Source of the DNA: Oceanisphaera avium
Lineage (GTDB): Bacteria > Pseudomonadota > Gammaproteobacteria > Enterobacterales > Aeromonadaceae
Length of the DNA stretch: 64,000 nucleotides
Assembly (NCBI RefSeq): GCF_002157875.1
Contig: NZ_CP021376.1
Location: 2,485,001 to 2,549,000 of the forward strand
Direction of reading: 5' to 3'
Position 1 is the stretch's first letter, and each line of letters starts with the position of its first letter. This document shows, piece by piece, positions 43,801 to 54,175 of this stretch. The notes under the pieces are model-generated. The model was not told the origin of the DNA, ran no database searches, and worked only from the letters and a program-made list of their open reading frames with translations. A program made the position numbers and the translations under genes.

Positions 43801-44241
43801 CTAACGCTTGAGCACTTAGTGCATTTAGCTAATCTGCGCTTAGTGCGCTTACATGGCCGCTACCAATTAGCGCGTACTGAGGGCGGAGAGTTGGAGTTAT
43901 CAGTGATTGATACTTGGCAAGCGGATGTCGCGCGCGATACCCAGACCTTATCAGGCGGTGAAAGTTTCTTAGTGAGCTTGGCGCTGGCCTTAGCCTTGTC
44001 AGACTTGGTGAGCAGTAAAACGCGCATTGACTCGTTATTTTTAGATGAAGGTTTTGGCACGCTAGACTCGGAAACATTAGAAGTGGCACTCGATGCGCTC
44101 GATGCGCTCAATGCCAGTGGTAAAATGATTGGCGTGATCAGCCATATTGAGGCACTTAAAGAGCGGGTGCCGGTGCAAATTAAATTAAGTAAGAGCCATG
44201 GCTTAGGCGTAAGCCGCTTGGCGGCGGAGTTTGAGGTTTAA
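40819..44241 (+). CDS. sbcC: SbcC, SMC-like ATPase subunit of SbcCD
   Basis: A 1,140-residue Rad50-like ATPase. Walker [10 protein letters not shown] lies near 37-45; long, very Gln-rich coiled coils flank the zinc hook CPLCG (C548, C551). The signature [15 protein letters not shown] is near 1044, and Walker [14 protein letters not shown] follows. It acts with SbcD on palindromic and hairpin DNA. The palindromic repeats elsewhere in this window are possible substrates, which is inference. Confidence 0.97.
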   Translation: MKILSLRLKNINSLKGEWKIDFTKAPFTDSGLFAITGPTGAGKTTLLDAICLALYHETPRMKSVSASSNELMTRHTAECLAEVEFEVKAQGYRAFWSQRRSRNQVDGKLQAPKVELAKLDGTIITTKINDKLRLTESISGLDFGRFTKSMLLAQGGFAAFLHANANERAELLEELTGTDIYAHISRLVFENTREQQGTLKELTAHAQGMELLDDAARQQLHTELAAAEADLIHRQKNITEQQARLEHIKTYQVAKTQQAQSAQALQVAHSAWLAKEAQRQQLKLAAPAQRLQPYWQQWQDANTRQQSVLHQLSQVKAELAQATHQQQRLTWQALEVSKQRVQQLSGAEQQLNHEQAKLDQQMASNPVAERLGELLGTWRVQVPELSKQQAQLKHGQAAQLSLQTQLNELKTQQERNQHLVATSQQQLVIKQADTEQQQHKLTQLLAGQSLGELRQQLQILSQQQGKWSQVHQLWAQMAKQQALHQQLTQSIAKQQPELDALEQQLNDSRLAYKVLQEQIRDKEKLLEQEQRIRALEEHRARLQPDEACPLCGSEQHPAIEAYQALDDATAASLAAKQLERAERELQGQQLSHTVTKHQAELAQRQHQVQVLAEELIELQEQLTSLLAQLQINDVDLNSQQVVLEQRQQELHTLSQQLNDVEQQQERVQVAQTATRHVEQALSQLENNQRLLSQEQQSLTQQHAQQQALLTEQQDYIIEQEAALATALAKLGWAVPQHWPTWLADCEQQWQAWKEQQLRHQQLSADSQQVAIQLQLAGTEHRQWQERWATLNIDDFPARTDVTNPSAELNKLAEQWQQEQQQVQQKTARLDTLYQQESELSADLQSRLTKWQQQLAASPFSDEAGFLAALFSEEELAQLVENQRQLEQALQRAQTLAEQAEQSVAAAKLILGEVDPTHYAALQAQLQQAQAQYDVQQQQVGGWRTQLDTDAKRRARQQSLFANIEAEQQTLQLWEQLNHLIGSADGAKYRRFAQGLTLEHLVHLANLRLVRLHGRYQLARTEGGELELSVIDTWQADVARDTQTLSGGESFLVSLALALALSDLVSSKTRIDSLFLDEGFGTLDSETLEVALDALDALNASGKMIGVISHIEALKERVPVQIKLSKSHGLGVSRLAAEFEV

Positions 44242-44423
44242 TTGCTGGAAGGCTGAGTTGTAAAACATAGCGTGAGTGCCAAGCTAAACATAAGACAATT
44301 AGCCGTATCTCTATTTAGTAGAGTGCTGCTAAGGTCGGCAGGTGCGCTAGGCAGGTTTTAGCTGTGCCAACTGGAATTTAATCCTAAGTCTGGTTTTGCT
44401 CGAGTCTCGGTGGGAGCTAGGAT

Positions 44424-44460
44424 AAAAAAAGCCCGAGTCTGTAATAACAAATTCGGGCTT
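44424..44460 (-). terminator. Terminator of the DUF3360 gene
   Basis: On the minus strand, AAGCCCGA and TCGGGCTT (44429-44436 and 44453-44460 on plus) pair and are followed by T7, 28 nt beyond the stop codon. Confidence 0.8.
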
Positions 44461-44487
44461 TGTAGCTCTGTGTAGTCGCTCGTTATA

Positions 44488-45948
44488 TTAGTGAGCAATT
44501 AAACCCGGAATACCCGGTAGCATGCCAACGGTTGCCATAATCGCTAATAAGACTAAAAAAGTGACACCGGGGATCACCCAGCGGTCGGTGCGACGTAGCG
44601 TCTTACCGCGCTCTTTATCACCGATTAAGCCTAAGTTATCGAGCAGCATAGTAAGCGACCAGCCAAATACTGGATTTACAAAGGCCGAAGCAAATACCAC
44701 TATGCCAGCTGATTGGCTACTGGTAGTGTCACGCGTCATTTGCATGCCCGCTTCTAACAAAGGCATAAATACCCCCACAATTAATGCCACGCGAAGCACA
44801 GGATCCCATACGGCTAAGTCCATGGGGTAGCCCCAAATAGCTGCTACAATACACATCACGCCGGTTAAAATGGCGCCAGCGGGAATAGGGCGCTTAGCGA
44901 TGGCGGCGGGGATCATATAAGTACCCCAAGACGAAGTAAGGTTACCGCCCCCTAGCACGCTGCCTACCGCTTGGCGCACCGCCGCAATGCCCATAGTGTC
45001 ATCTACGTTCATTAGCACTTTGGTGGCCTTTTTCGGATAGTTCAGCTCTTGGAAGACTCTGTGTCCCATAAAATCGGGCGACCACATCGCCACTGCTAAT
45101 ACCGCAAAGGGCGCTGAACTTATAAAATGATGCAACTGTGGCCAACCCATCTGCCAGCCGGTCGTTTCACCCCACCAATAAGCGGGGCTTAAATGGGGCA
45201 TGCCAGGGCTGGTCACAAATTCAAAGGGCGCACCCAGTGCTAGAGCAATAATAAAGGCAATGCCTGAGCCCAGCGGAATCGATAGCCAGCGCATTTCTAG
45301 ACGGGCTAATAAGGCATACATAATAATGGTACTTAAGATCACCGCGAAGGCGATATAAGCCATATCAAAGCCTTTAGCCCAACTATTAAGGGCACTGATT
45401 TGACTAATAAGCCCAATGGCGCCTAGATAAATCAATAAGCCACCGCGTACTCCTTCACTGGTCAGTGCCATCAGCTTACTGCCGCCTTTACTGATACTGA
45501 GCAATAAGCCAAAAAAAGCCACCAACAACCCCAATGCCAGTGGATGCCCCCCCGAGGCAACAATCAAGGGAATAAGCGGTATCATAGGGCCGTGGGTGCC
45601 CGCCAAGTTAGCTCTGGGGTTAATTAAACCTGAAAATAAGATCACAAATAATACTGCAGCAATCAGCATTTCAAAGCGTACGTTTTCCACGACAAATTCA
45701 TTAGATAAGCCAAGTGGCCCCGCAAAGGCAGCAGCAACTGCCGCCACCATGACTATTTTGCCAATAGTGGCCGCCAGCGCCGGTACTAAGTCTTCAAACT
45801 CAAAGCGATAATCTCGAATGGGTAAGTTAATTCGCCAGCGTTTAGGCTTCATGATCAACAGCTCATTTTCCAAATAAGCGGCTCGAGTCTCAAAATCGCG
45901 GCGAGGGCGGTGTTGTTTTTGGTAGCTGAGGGGATCTTTATCTGACAC
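44488..45948 (-). CDS. DUF3360 family multi-pass membrane protein
   Basis: A 486-residue protein with about 11-13 hydrophobic segments after a basic N-terminal region (MKPKRWRINLPIRDYRFEFE). PRANLAGTHGPMIPLIPLIV resembles the substrate-region pattern of SulP/NCS2-type transporters, to which DUF3360 is thought to be distantly related. GTG 45948 is preferred because AAGGAG lies 6 nt upstream; ATG 45972 would add eight residues over that site. Substrate unknown. Confidence 0.85.
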   Translation of the reverse strand: MSDKDPLSYQKQHRPRRDFETRAAYLENELLIMKPKRWRINLPIRDYRFEFEDLVPALAATIGKIVMVAAVAAAFAGPLGLSNEFVVENVRFEMLIAAVLFVILFSGLINPRANLAGTHGPMIPLIPLIVASGGHPLALGLLVAFFGLLLSISKGGSKLMALTSEGVRGGLLIYLGAIGLISQISALNSWAKGFDMAYIAFAVILSTIIMYALLARLEMRWLSIPLGSGIAFIIALALGAPFEFVTSPGMPHLSPAYWWGETTGWQMGWPQLHHFISSAPFAVLAVAMWSPDFMGHRVFQELNYPKKATKVLMNVDDTMGIAAVRQAVGSVLGGGNLTSSWGTYMIPAAIAKRPIPAGAILTGVMCIVAAIWGYPMDLAVWDPVLRVALIVGVFMPLLEAGMQMTRDTTSSQSAGIVVFASAFVNPVFGWSLTMLLDNLGLIGDKERGKTLRRTDRWVIPGVTFLVLLAIMATVGMLPGIPGLIAH

Positions 45949-46197
45949 TGGCTTCTCCTTGATGATGACCATCGCTGTGGTGTCATGGTTAGTTTGGATA
46001 CTAGAAGCTGTTATCAGAATGTTCTATTGGACAAAAGTCTTAACTTTTATGAAACATCTACCGTTTTTGGACTCTACTCTCTTAATTGGCCGCCTAATTT
46101 GCGATTAAGATCTTGGCTCGATTAAGCGTTAAGCAATGTGTGGTATGTTTGAATGGAGCGTTATTGTTACAAAGTGCGTTTTTAAGGGGCCAATACC

Positions 46198-46932
46198 ATG
46201 ATACAGGTGCATCATCTAAACCATTCGCGCTCACAGCGCATTCTCTGGCTACTTGAAGAGTTAGCGCTTGAGTATGACGTTATAAAATACTATCGCGATC
46301 TAGATACTGAACTTGCGCCGGCCAGTTTAAAAAAGGTGCACCCTTTAGGTAAGGCACCTATTTTAGTTGATGATGGGGTTAAGTTGGCGGAGTCGGGCGT
46401 AATTGTGGATTATTTGGCGCAGCGCTATGGCAAAAAGGAGCGGCATAGCAGTGCGCATGAGGCTGATTTTTGTTCAGCAGAGAACCTCTTGTTACCCGAA
46501 AAAGAGAGTCAGGCGTGGTGGGATTATGGCTACTGGCTGCATTATGCAGAAGCTTCCCTCATGCCGCCATTATTGCTGCGCTTAGTATTTGATAAAATAA
46601 AATCTGCGCCAGTGCCCTTTTTTATTCGCCCTATTATTAACAAAATAGTGGCCAGCGTTGATCAGGCTTTTTTGCATCAACAACTCCATGGTCAGCTCAG
46701 TTATGTTGCCGATCACCTCTCTTGTCATCAATGGATGCTAGGCGAGCGATTTAGTGCCGCCGATATTCAAATGAGTTTTCCCTTAGAAGCGGCCATGAGT
46801 AATAAAAAATTAGCCGACTGTTATCCCAGACTTAACGCCTATGTGCAGCAGTTGCACGCTAGACCTGCGTATTTGCGTGCGCTCGCTAAGGGGGGAGACT
46901 ACTGCTATGGCCCCAAAAGCGAAAGTGAGTAG
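46198..46932 (+). CDS. Glutathione S-transferase-like protein
   Basis: A 244-residue protein with a thioredoxin-like N-terminal GST domain (HHLNHSRSQRILWLLEELAL, HPLGKAPILVDD, LAESGVIVDYL) and a helical C-terminal domain with GERFSAADIQMSFP. AAGGGG lies upstream of the ATG. No metabolic neighbour suggests its substrate. Confidence 0.87.
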   Translation: MIQVHHLNHSRSQRILWLLEELALEYDVIKYYRDLDTELAPASLKKVHPLGKAPILVDDGVKLAESGVIVDYLAQRYGKKERHSSAHEADFCSAENLLLPEKESQAWWDYGYWLHYAEASLMPPLLLRLVFDKIKSAPVPFFIRPIINKIVASVDQAFLHQQLHGQLSYVADHLSCHQWMLGERFSAADIQMSFPLEAAMSNKKLADCYPRLNAYVQQLHARPAYLRALAKGGDYCYGPKSESE

Positions 46933-46991
46933 TTTCAACTGACCCCTGTTATATCGGCTTTGAGTCTTATATGAATTTTTATGGAGTAATA

Positions 46992-48299
46992 ATGGAAGAG
47001 GTAAGTGATTTAGAAGAGCTGGTGATGCCAGTTTTAGATAAATATGTGCCGCAATTTTCAGGCTTAATTTATACCGGCACGGCTTTATTGTTGATTGTAC
47101 TGATCTCGGCCTTCATTCATTTTGTGTTACATAGAGTCGTCATTGCATGGATTGGTAGCCAGTCTAAAGGAGATAGGCGGATTTGGCGTAAAGCCTTTTT
47201 TGAGCGCAAGTTATTTAGTCGTTTTGCACTCATGCTACAAGGCATTATTATTTATATTCAAGCCGGTCTTTGGCTCGACGCTGACGCCACACTGTTACCC
47301 ATTATTGAAATTGTGGCGCATATTTGGATCCTCTTTTACAGTTTATTGTCGCTTTTTTCTTTACTGGATGCGCTGCTAGATATTTTTCAGCATCGCCCAT
47401 CGATGCTTAATTTTCCACTTCGCGGCATCTTCCAAAGTATTAAATTAATCGCCAGTATTTTTGTGGCATTAATGGTCATTTCTATTCTTATTGGTAAGTC
47501 GCCGCTCATCCTATTAAGTGGCTTAGGCGCTATGACGGCAGTATTAATGCTGGTGTTTAAAGATCCTATCTTAGGGCTAGTTGCCGGCATTCAGCTTTCT
47601 GCAAATAATATGCTGATTGTGGGTGACTGGTTAGAAATGCCTAAGTATGGTGCTAATGGTGCCGTAATTGATATTGGACTCACCACCGTTAAAGTACAAA
47701 ATTGGGATAATACGATTACCACCATTCCGACTTATGCTCTTATTTCCGACTCCTTTATTAACTGGCGCGGCATGAGTGAGTCGGGTGGGCGGCGCTTAAT
47801 GCGCAATTTATTAATTGATAGCAGCAGTGTGCGCTTTCTAGAGGCTACAGATATTGAGCGTTTACAGCGAACTCAAGTATTAGCGCCCTATTTAGATGAA
47901 AAGGTGGGGGAGCTGGCGCAGTATAATCACCAAAACCAAGCAGATTTATCTTCTTTGGCTAATGGCCGACGCCTGACTAATTTAGGCACATTTCGGGTTT
48001 ACCTAGAAAAATTATTACGTAATCATCCCGATATTCACCAAGAGATGTTGCTGCTAGTGCGCCAATTAGAACAAACACCGAACGGTATTCCGGTGCAAGT
48101 GTATGCCTTTACCAAAAGTACCGGTTGGGTGAATCATGAAGTAACACAAGGGCATATTTTTGATCATATTTTTGCCGTGCTGCCCGAGTTTGGTTTGCGT
48201 GCTCATCAGGCACCAACGGGATACGATATGCGCGCCTTTGCTCATTCACTAACCGAGCCACTTACTCAGTCAGAAAATATTGCTCTTCCAAAGGAGTAG
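46992..48299 (+). CDS. YbdG-type mechanosensitive channel (MscS family)
   Basis: A 435-residue MscS-family channel with about five N-terminal membrane helices. The pore-lining helix is LLSGLGAMTAVLMLVFKDPILGLVAGIQ, followed by the beta domain with TTVKVQNWDNTITTIPTYAL, a hallmark of E. coli YbdG. GGAG lies upstream of ATG 46992; an in-frame ATG at 46971 is less likely. It probably releases solutes on osmotic downshock. Confidence 0.9.
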   Translation: MEEVSDLEELVMPVLDKYVPQFSGLIYTGTALLLIVLISAFIHFVLHRVVIAWIGSQSKGDRRIWRKAFFERKLFSRFALMLQGIIIYIQAGLWLDADATLLPIIEIVAHIWILFYSLLSLFSLLDALLDIFQHRPSMLNFPLRGIFQSIKLIASIFVALMVISILIGKSPLILLSGLGAMTAVLMLVFKDPILGLVAGIQLSANNMLIVGDWLEMPKYGANGAVIDIGLTTVKVQNWDNTITTIPTYALISDSFINWRGMSESGGRRLMRNLLIDSSSVRFLEATDIERLQRTQVLAPYLDEKVGELAQYNHQNQADLSSLANGRRLTNLGTFRVYLEKLLRNHPDIHQEMLLLVRQLEQTPNGIPVQVYAFTKSTGWVNHEVTQGHIFDHIFAVLPEFGLRAHQAPTGYDMRAFAHSLTEPLTQSENIALPKE

Positions 48300-48328
48300 C
48301 CTTTTAAACCGTGTCTTATTTTAGGAAG

Positions 48329-48356
48329 GAAAAGGGCCGAATAATCGGCCCTTTTC
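48329..48356. terminator. Bidirectional terminator between the MscS gene and tsdA
   Basis: AAAGGGCCGA (48331-48340) pairs with TCGGCCCTTT (48345-48354) over 4 nt. Confidence 0.88.
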
Positions 48357-48361
48357 GTCTT

Positions 48362-49420
48362 TTACTGTGGCTTTCTAGGATGATTAGGACTACTTTCACT
48401 GCCTAATATTTTTCCATCTACCTCGGTGCCGTAATAACTCATAGCACCATGAAAGTCTTTACGAGTTTGAGCAACATCTCCTTTACTACGAGGATCTTGT
48501 GGGCGCTCGCGAGTATCCACATACATGGCAACATCCCACGCTTGTTGGTCGGTCAGTTTACCTGGTTGGCCTAGCGGCATATTTTGTTTAATAAATTCAG
48601 CGGCCGTATTCACACGGTGCATACCTGCCCCCCAGTTAAAGCTTTCTGGGCCCCATAGGGGAGGGAAAACATAATGCTCATTCACTTGTTGGCCTTGACC
48701 GTCTGCGCCATGACATACCGCACATTCTTGTTCAAAAACTTTTTTACCACGAGCGATATCCGGAGCCTGTTCCGGTTTATCTAACTTAGGATAACCCCGT
48801 CCCGGTAATTCTGGCTCTTTACTGCCACCGGCATCTAAATAAGCTTTCATAAAGGGAAAGTCATCGCGTTTACCGCCTTTAAGAAGCTCGGCATCACTGG
48901 GGACTGCCATGTCGTTAGCATCAAAGTCGTCACCCGTTAACGTCCCCTGGGCTAGCCAATAAGCATAAGCAGATAAGTCTACTAAGGTATCGCTATCATT
49001 GAGCGGAGGGGTGCCGTTCATAGAGAACATAAAGCAACCTTGGATACGCTCTTGAAAGTCGTTTATTTTATTATTTTTCTTACGAAAGGCGGGGTAACTC
49101 ATATAAGCGGCCCACAAGGGGGCGGCGTTTTCTTTTTTACCGGCATCGGTGTGGCAGTTAACACAGTTTAAGCCATTACCATTAAATTCGGGCGCTAAGG
49201 TTTGGGTGTCGACAAAGTATTGATAGCCACGCAGTACTTTTTCTCCTAGTTCGCCTTTAGGTAATTTATCCCAGCCCGGTGGAGTGGGATACTCTCCGGT
49301 GCTTTTGGTGACGGCTAATTCATCTTGAATGGCCAGCTTATCTACGTCTACCGCATAGGCACTGCCTATCGCCGCCAATGAGGCGCTCAATAGCAGCGTT
49401 GTTGAAGAAAGTTTAAACAT
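48362..49420 (-). CDS. tsdA: TsdA-like diheme cytochrome (thiosulfate dehydrogenase / tetrathionate reductase)
   Basis: A periplasmic cytochrome of 352 residues with a signal peptide (to about residue 23) and two heme motifs, CVNCH (86-90) and CAVCH (233-237). C129, in QGCFMFSMNG, lies where TsdA proteins have the Cys that ligates the active-site heme, and PPLWGPESFNWGAGMHR is also typical. TsdA interconverts thiosulfate and tetrathionate. The start overlaps the stop of the upstream diheme gene (TAATG), giving a tsdBA layout. Direction of the reaction is not shown by sequence. Confidence 0.85.
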   Translation of the reverse strand: MFKLSSTTLLLSASLAAIGSAYAVDVDKLAIQDELAVTKSTGEYPTPPGWDKLPKGELGEKVLRGYQYFVDTQTLAPEFNGNGLNCVNCHTDAGKKENAAPLWAAYMSYPAFRKKNNKINDFQERIQGCFMFSMNGTPPLNDSDTLVDLSAYAYWLAQGTLTGDDFDANDMAVPSDAELLKGGKRDDFPFMKAYLDAGGSKEPELPGRGYPKLDKPEQAPDIARGKKVFEQECAVCHGADGQGQQVNEHYVFPPLWGPESFNWGAGMHRVNTAAEFIKQNMPLGQPGKLTDQQAWDVAMYVDTRERPQDPRSKGDVAQTRKDFHGAMSYYGTEVDGKILGSESSPNHPRKPQ

Positions 49421-50034
49421 TATTTCACCTCCACGCTGGCAAAGTAGTTGGCGACGGCAGTAATTTCATCAGCAGTCAGTTTTTTAGCTATATGTCCCAT
49501 CAGGCCGTGGCTATCTCCGCTGCGTGTACCGGCTTGCCACGCTTTTAGTTGGCTTTCCAGATAGTCAGCGTGTTGACCTGCTAAGTGAGGGAAAGTATCG
49601 CCCACCCCGACGCCACCAGGGCCATGACAAGAAACACAGCTAGGAATATTGCGTTGCCAATCGCCTAAATAGGCGAGCTGCTCACCGCGTTCGGTAAGGC
49701 TGGCTGGCGACTTATCACCGCGAAAATCGGGATTTTTAGGTTGCTCTAAAGGGAGGCTGGCAAACCATTCACTGGTGGCTTTTATGCCTGCTTCATCCAG
49801 TGCCATGGCCATGGGCTGCATAATGGGGTTTTGGCGTTCATTATTTTGAAAGTGCTTTAGCTGCGCCGCAAGATAAGCGGCGGGCATGCCGGCAATAGCG
49901 GGCGCCAGATGCGGTGCACCTAAGCCACTCGCTTGATGACAAGCCACACAAGCCGCCGCTTGCGGGGGCATATCGGCATAAGCCGATCCAGTAGTAACAG
50001 CCAAGGCACTGGCTAAGAATACGAGTTTTTTCAT
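49420..50034 (-). CDS. tsdB: TsdB-like diheme cytochrome c4-type protein
   Basis: A 204-residue periplasmic protein with a signal peptide (MKKLVFL to about residue 20) and two class I cytochrome domains with CVACH (29-33) and CVSCH (133-137), as in cytochrome c4. It is the likely electron partner of the adjacent TsdA. ATG 50034 has AGGA upstream; the open frame further upstream is not supported. By sequence alone it could equally be called cytochrome c4. Confidence 0.8.
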   Translation of the reverse strand: MKKLVFLASALAVTTGSAYADMPPQAAACVACHQASGLGAPHLAPAIAGMPAAYLAAQLKHFQNNERQNPIMQPMAMALDEAGIKATSEWFASLPLEQPKNPDFRGDKSPASLTERGEQLAYLGDWQRNIPSCVSCHGPGGVGVGDTFPHLAGQHADYLESQLKAWQAGTRSGDSHGLMGHIAKKLTADEITAVANYFASVEVK

Positions 50035-50170
50035 AATTGTTATCCTGACGTTATGCTTGCGAGCGTATTCTAAGAGGCTAGGGCGTAAGACGATATACGT
50101 ACTTTCCACATGCCTCTGTATTAATACAACAATAGCACACATCAAATTCACAATTTAGCAACATTTTGTG

Positions 50171-50668
50171 CTAGATAGCTGTTAGCTCACGCCAATGTAA
50201 CCACAGCCGCGTATCTAGCTCCAGTTGGTGATAATCAGGCTCCATATGACAGCACAGCTGATAGAAGGCTTTATCATGTTGTTTTTCTTTAAAGTGCGCT
50301 AATTCATGGACCACTATCATGCGCAAAAATGGCGCCGGTGCCGCCTTAAATAACGCCGCCACCTTAATACTATTATGGGACTTTAACTTGTTGCCTTGCA
50401 CTCGAGATTGCGCGGTGTGCATGCCTAATGCGTGTTTTACTATCTGCAGCTTGCTGTCGTAACTGACCTGGGATAACGGGGCGCTTTTACGCATATATTG
50501 GTTTTTTATCTCTGTGGTGTAGTGATACAAGGCCTTATCGCTTTGGATCTGATGCCGCTCAGGATATTTTTTTTCTAAATAATTGCCTAAGCGACCTTGG
50601 CTTATCAATAACCTCGCTTGGGTCTGAATTTGCTCAGGATAATGAGCGATATACGTTAAGCTGGTCAC
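50171..50668 (-). CDS. YgjP-like (DUF45/M48-related) zinc metallopeptidase domain protein
   Basis: A 165-residue protein with the zincin motif HELAHFKEKQHD (HExxH plus the conserved downstream His) and the C-terminal PDYHQLELDTRLWL typical of YgjP-like proteins. Residues 55-75 hold a basic segment. In vivo function in this family is poorly defined. It lies alone between tsdB and the efflux operon. Confidence 0.82.
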   Translation of the reverse strand: MTSLTYIAHYPEQIQTQARLLISQGRLGNYLEKKYPERHQIQSDKALYHYTTEIKNQYMRKSAPLSQVSYDSKLQIVKHALGMHTAQSRVQGNKLKSHNSIKVAALFKAAPAPFLRMIVVHELAHFKEKQHDKAFYQLCCHMEPDYHQLELDTRLWLHWRELTAI

Positions 50669-50775
50669 CGAAAAATCCTCTGTCTATATGTGCCTTACGC
50701 CTTGTGTTTTAGCTGGCTGGCCGCTCAGCTAAGACACCTTTGCTCTATGCATAGCGTATACGTAAGGCGGTAAAT

Positions 50776-52182
50776 TTAATGCTGCTCATTAGGCTGAGTC
50801 CAACCGCCGCCGAGGGCTTTAATTAAATCTAAGGTGGCGTTGAGTTGGCTTTGGCGCAAGTTAGCTTGTTGCTCTTGGGCGCTAAATAGACTGCGCTGGG
50901 CATCCAATAAGGATAACAGCTCATCGGCACCGGCCTGATAGCGCTGCTCGGCGATAGTTAAGGTGCGCTCGGCATCACTTACGATATCACGCTGCTTAGC
51001 CAGTTGTTGCTGGCTTAGATTGATATTGCCCAGTGCATCTTCCGTTTCTTTTAGTGCTTGTAGAATTGACTTGCGATATTGCTCTATCAGCTCTCGGCGG
51101 CGTGCTTCGCTCACTTTTATCTGGCTGCGCTTGCGGCCACCATCAAAAATACTCTGGCTTAGGCTGGCACCTAAGGCCAGCGTTTGGCTGGGGTTGGCCA
51201 AAGATAACAGCGCGGCACTGGCTAGGCCACCGCTGCCGGTGAGTGACACCGTGGGCAAGAGGGCGGCGCGCGCGGCATGTAAGTTGGCGTCTGCCGCTCG
51301 TAGTTGGGCTTCGGCTGCAGCTAAGTCGGGTCGGCGATGTAATAGCTGACTGGGTAGCCCGGCATCCAGCGTGGGCAAGTTAATATCACTTAATGGCTCG
51401 CCAGCGAGCTGATAACCTTGGGGAGCTTGGCCTAATAAAATGGCCAATGCCGACACTGTCTGACGGCGTTGCTCGCGCAGCGGCAATAGGCTGGCGATTT
51501 GGTTATTGACCACGCCCCGTTGGCGATACACATCGCTTACTGCGGCGGCGCCATATTTATATTTGGCCTCGACGATAGTAAGATTTTGCTGGGCAATTTT
51601 TAAGTTTTCTTCATTGATCTTCACCCGCTCGGTTAGCGTTAATAACTGAAACCAAGCATTGGCAACGCCTGTGGTTAAAGTGAGCTGAGCGCTGGCCAAG
51701 TCATATTTGCTGATCGCTACGCCCGCCGTCGCCGCTTGGCGCTCGGCTTTTAATTTTCCCCATAAATCCAGTTCATAGCTAATGCCAAGATTAGCCGTGG
51801 TATTGGCTCTTGAAGTGCTTGAACCTGAGCTAGGCTCTTGCCAGCTTTTATCGCTGCCTGCGCCCAAGTTGAGGCTGGGAAACAGCGTAGCATTAGCAGC
51901 TTGTACTTGGGCTTCGGCTTGCCTAATACGCTCGGCGGCAATGCGCACATCGGGATTGGCGCTTAAGGCTTGGCTTATTAAGTCCGTTAAGGTGGCTGAG
52001 TTAAATTCTAGCCACCAAGCTTGATGCAGTCGCTGTTTCTGGCCTTGTGCAAGGGGCGAGGTATTCCAGTCAGCGGCCATGTTTTGACTAATGGCCGGGC
52101 GCTCGGTATGAGGGCTGTTAGCGCAACCGGCTAGCAGCAAGGCCGCAAACACCAAAGCGAGAGGCCAAGAAAACATTCGCAT
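50776..52182 (-). CDS. TolC-like outer-membrane efflux lipoprotein (NodT family)
   Basis: A 468-residue outer-membrane factor with lipobox LLLAGCANS near residue 18. The two OEP repeats have the typical NPDVRIAAERIRQAEAQVQA and LGISYELDLWGK segments, and RRPDLAAAEAQLRAA in the second half. ATG 52182 has GGAG upstream. It follows macB by 64 nt, so it probably completes a MacAB-type tripartite pump. Confidence 0.92.
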   Translation of the reverse strand: MRMFSWPLALVFAALLLAGCANSPHTERPAISQNMAADWNTSPLAQGQKQRLHQAWWLEFNSATLTDLISQALSANPDVRIAAERIRQAEAQVQAANATLFPSLNLGAGSDKSWQEPSSGSSTSRANTTANLGISYELDLWGKLKAERQAATAGVAISKYDLASAQLTLTTGVANAWFQLLTLTERVKINEENLKIAQQNLTIVEAKYKYGAAAVSDVYRQRGVVNNQIASLLPLREQRRQTVSALAILLGQAPQGYQLAGEPLSDINLPTLDAGLPSQLLHRRPDLAAAEAQLRAADANLHAARAALLPTVSLTGSGGLASAALLSLANPSQTLALGASLSQSIFDGGRKRSQIKVSEARRRELIEQYRKSILQALKETEDALGNINLSQQQLAKQRDIVSDAERTLTIAEQRYQAGADELLSLLDAQRSLFSAQEQQANLRQSQLNATLDLIKALGGGWTQPNEQH

Positions 52183-52246
52183 TGTGACTCCAAAAGTATT
52201 CAGTATTAGGTGACTATGAGCACTTTTTAGTAGCTCATTCAAAAAC

Positions 52247-54175
52247 TTACTCAGAAGAAAGCGCCACCACAGGGTCGAGCTGTGCGGCTTTGCGTGCTGG
52301 CAGCCAGCCAAAGATTAAGCCGGTGGCAAAAGCACAACTAAAGGCCAGCAGCACCGGCGATAACGAGTAATACACAGCAATACCAAATATACTGAGCACA
52401 GCGGTGACCGCTAAACCTAACGCCACACCTAATGCTCCCCCAAGCGCGGAGACGACCAGAGCTTCAATTAAAAATTGCTGTAAAATATGGCGAGTATGAG
52501 CACCGGTGGCCATGCGGATGCCAATTTCTCGGGTGCGCTCACTCACACTGACTAACATAATATTCATCACGCCAATGCCGCCCACTAATAACGAAATAGC
52601 CGCGATAGAGCCCAGTAGCCACGTAAAAGTCTGGGTAGTTGCAGACACGGTATCGATAATGGAGGACATGTTGCGGATTTGAAAATCTTCTCCGCCGTGG
52701 CGTGCTATTAAGAGGCGCTTAATTTCGGCTTCGGTATTATTAATATGCTCTACCTCATTCACCGAGACGGTGATATTGCGTAAAAATTGTTGACCAAATA
52801 AGCGCAAGCCGCCGGTGGTGTAGGGCACAAACACCACGTCATCTTGATCTTGTCCCCACGCTGAGGCGCCCTTAGCACTCATTACCCCAATCACTTGAAA
52901 GAGGTGGGAATTTATCATGACATATTGACCTAATGGCTCTTGTTGAGGAAAGAGCGCCGCGACTACCGATTGTCCAATCACGGCGACAGTGGCATAACTT
53001 TGCTCATCGGCTTCGGTAAAAAAAGTGCCCTTAGCGAGCGGCCAGAGCCGAGCGCGAACAAAATCCGCCGAGGTGCCATTAATCTCAGGGCTATGATCTA
53101 AATTGCCAAAGCGTACGGTGGCACTGCCGCCAATTTCTGGCACTACCGCACTAATATTGGGCAGCTCTTTAATGGCCTGCATATCAGCGGCTACTAGCGT
53201 AGAAGTTGTGCGCCGCCCAAATTGGTTGGGTGCGCCTGGGCGCACCGATAATAAATTACTGCCCATGGCACTGATACTTTGTACAATTTCTTGCTGCGAG
53301 CCATTGCCGATGGCCAGCATGGTAATAACCGAGGCCACGCCGATAACAATACCCAGTAACGTTAGTGCCGCGCGAAATAAATTACTGCTGAGCGCACTCA
53401 AGGCGGTGCGCACCGCCTCTATTAATTCTGCCGCTAGTGAACCCTGGCCTCTTTGTGAAGTGGGTAAGGGGCTAGGAGTGGCGACCAAGCTTGGACCGGG
53501 GTCTTTAATAATGCGCCCATCACTTATCTCAATCTGTCTATTTGCCAGTGCCGCTACTTTGGGGTCGTGAGTGATTAAAATTACGGTGTGGCCGCTGTGC
53601 GCTAATTGGCTTAGCAATGCCATCACTTCTTTGCCACTTTGACTATCAAGAGCGCCGGTGGGCTCATCGGCTAAGATAATATCGCCGCCATTCATTAAGG
53701 CGCGCGCAATAGAGACTCTTTGCTGTTGGCCACCGGATAATTGATTGGGCTTATTAGCTAAGCGGTCTGCTAGACCTAAGGTGGTCAGTAACTGTGCTGC
53801 TTGCTGTTGGCGCTCAGGGCGAGATAAACCGGCATAGACCGCCGGTACCGCTACGTTATCTTGCGCACTCATGCCCGCTAATAAATGGTAACTTTGAAAT
53901 ATAAAGCCAAAGGTATCTCGTCGTAGCTCGGCTAATTGGTCGCGATTTAAATCGGCAACATTGTTACCTTGCAAGTAATACTCACCACTGCTGGCTTTAT
54001 CTAAACAGCCTAAAATATTCATTAACGTAGACTTACCAGAGCCAGAGCTGCCCATAATGGCCACAAACTCACCGCGATACAGAGTAAGGTTAATGTCATT
54101 AAGCACAGTGGTAGCAAGTTCACCGCGACCGTAAGTTTTGCTTATTCCTTTAAGCTCAATTAGTGGCGTGTTCAT
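52247..54175 (-). CDS. macB: MacB, ABC-type efflux permease/ATPase
   Basis: A 642-residue fusion of an N-terminal ATPase (Walker [10 protein letters not shown] near 42-50, signature [15 protein letters not shown], Walker [12 protein letters not shown]) and a permease with four membrane helices and a large periplasmic MacB domain (about 270-640). It exports macrolides, peptides or other substrates with MacA and an outer-membrane factor. It overlaps macA by 4 nt. Confidence 0.95.
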   Translation of the reverse strand: MNTPLIELKGISKTYGRGELATTVLNDINLTLYRGEFVAIMGSSGSGKSTLMNILGCLDKASSGEYYLQGNNVADLNRDQLAELRRDTFGFIFQSYHLLAGMSAQDNVAVPAVYAGLSRPERQQQAAQLLTTLGLADRLANKPNQLSGGQQQRVSIARALMNGGDIILADEPTGALDSQSGKEVMALLSQLAHSGHTVILITHDPKVAALANRQIEISDGRIIKDPGPSLVATPSPLPTSQRGQGSLAAELIEAVRTALSALSSNLFRAALTLLGIVIGVASVITMLAIGNGSQQEIVQSISAMGSNLLSVRPGAPNQFGRRTTSTLVAADMQAIKELPNISAVVPEIGGSATVRFGNLDHSPEINGTSADFVRARLWPLAKGTFFTEADEQSYATVAVIGQSVVAALFPQQEPLGQYVMINSHLFQVIGVMSAKGASAWGQDQDDVVFVPYTTGGLRLFGQQFLRNITVSVNEVEHINNTEAEIKRLLIARHGGEDFQIRNMSSIIDTVSATTQTFTWLLGSIAAISLLVGGIGVMNIMLVSVSERTREIGIRMATGAHTRHILQQFLIEALVVSALGGALGVALGLAVTAVLSIFGIAVYYSLSPVLLAFSCAFATGLIFGWLPARKAAQLDPVVALSSE

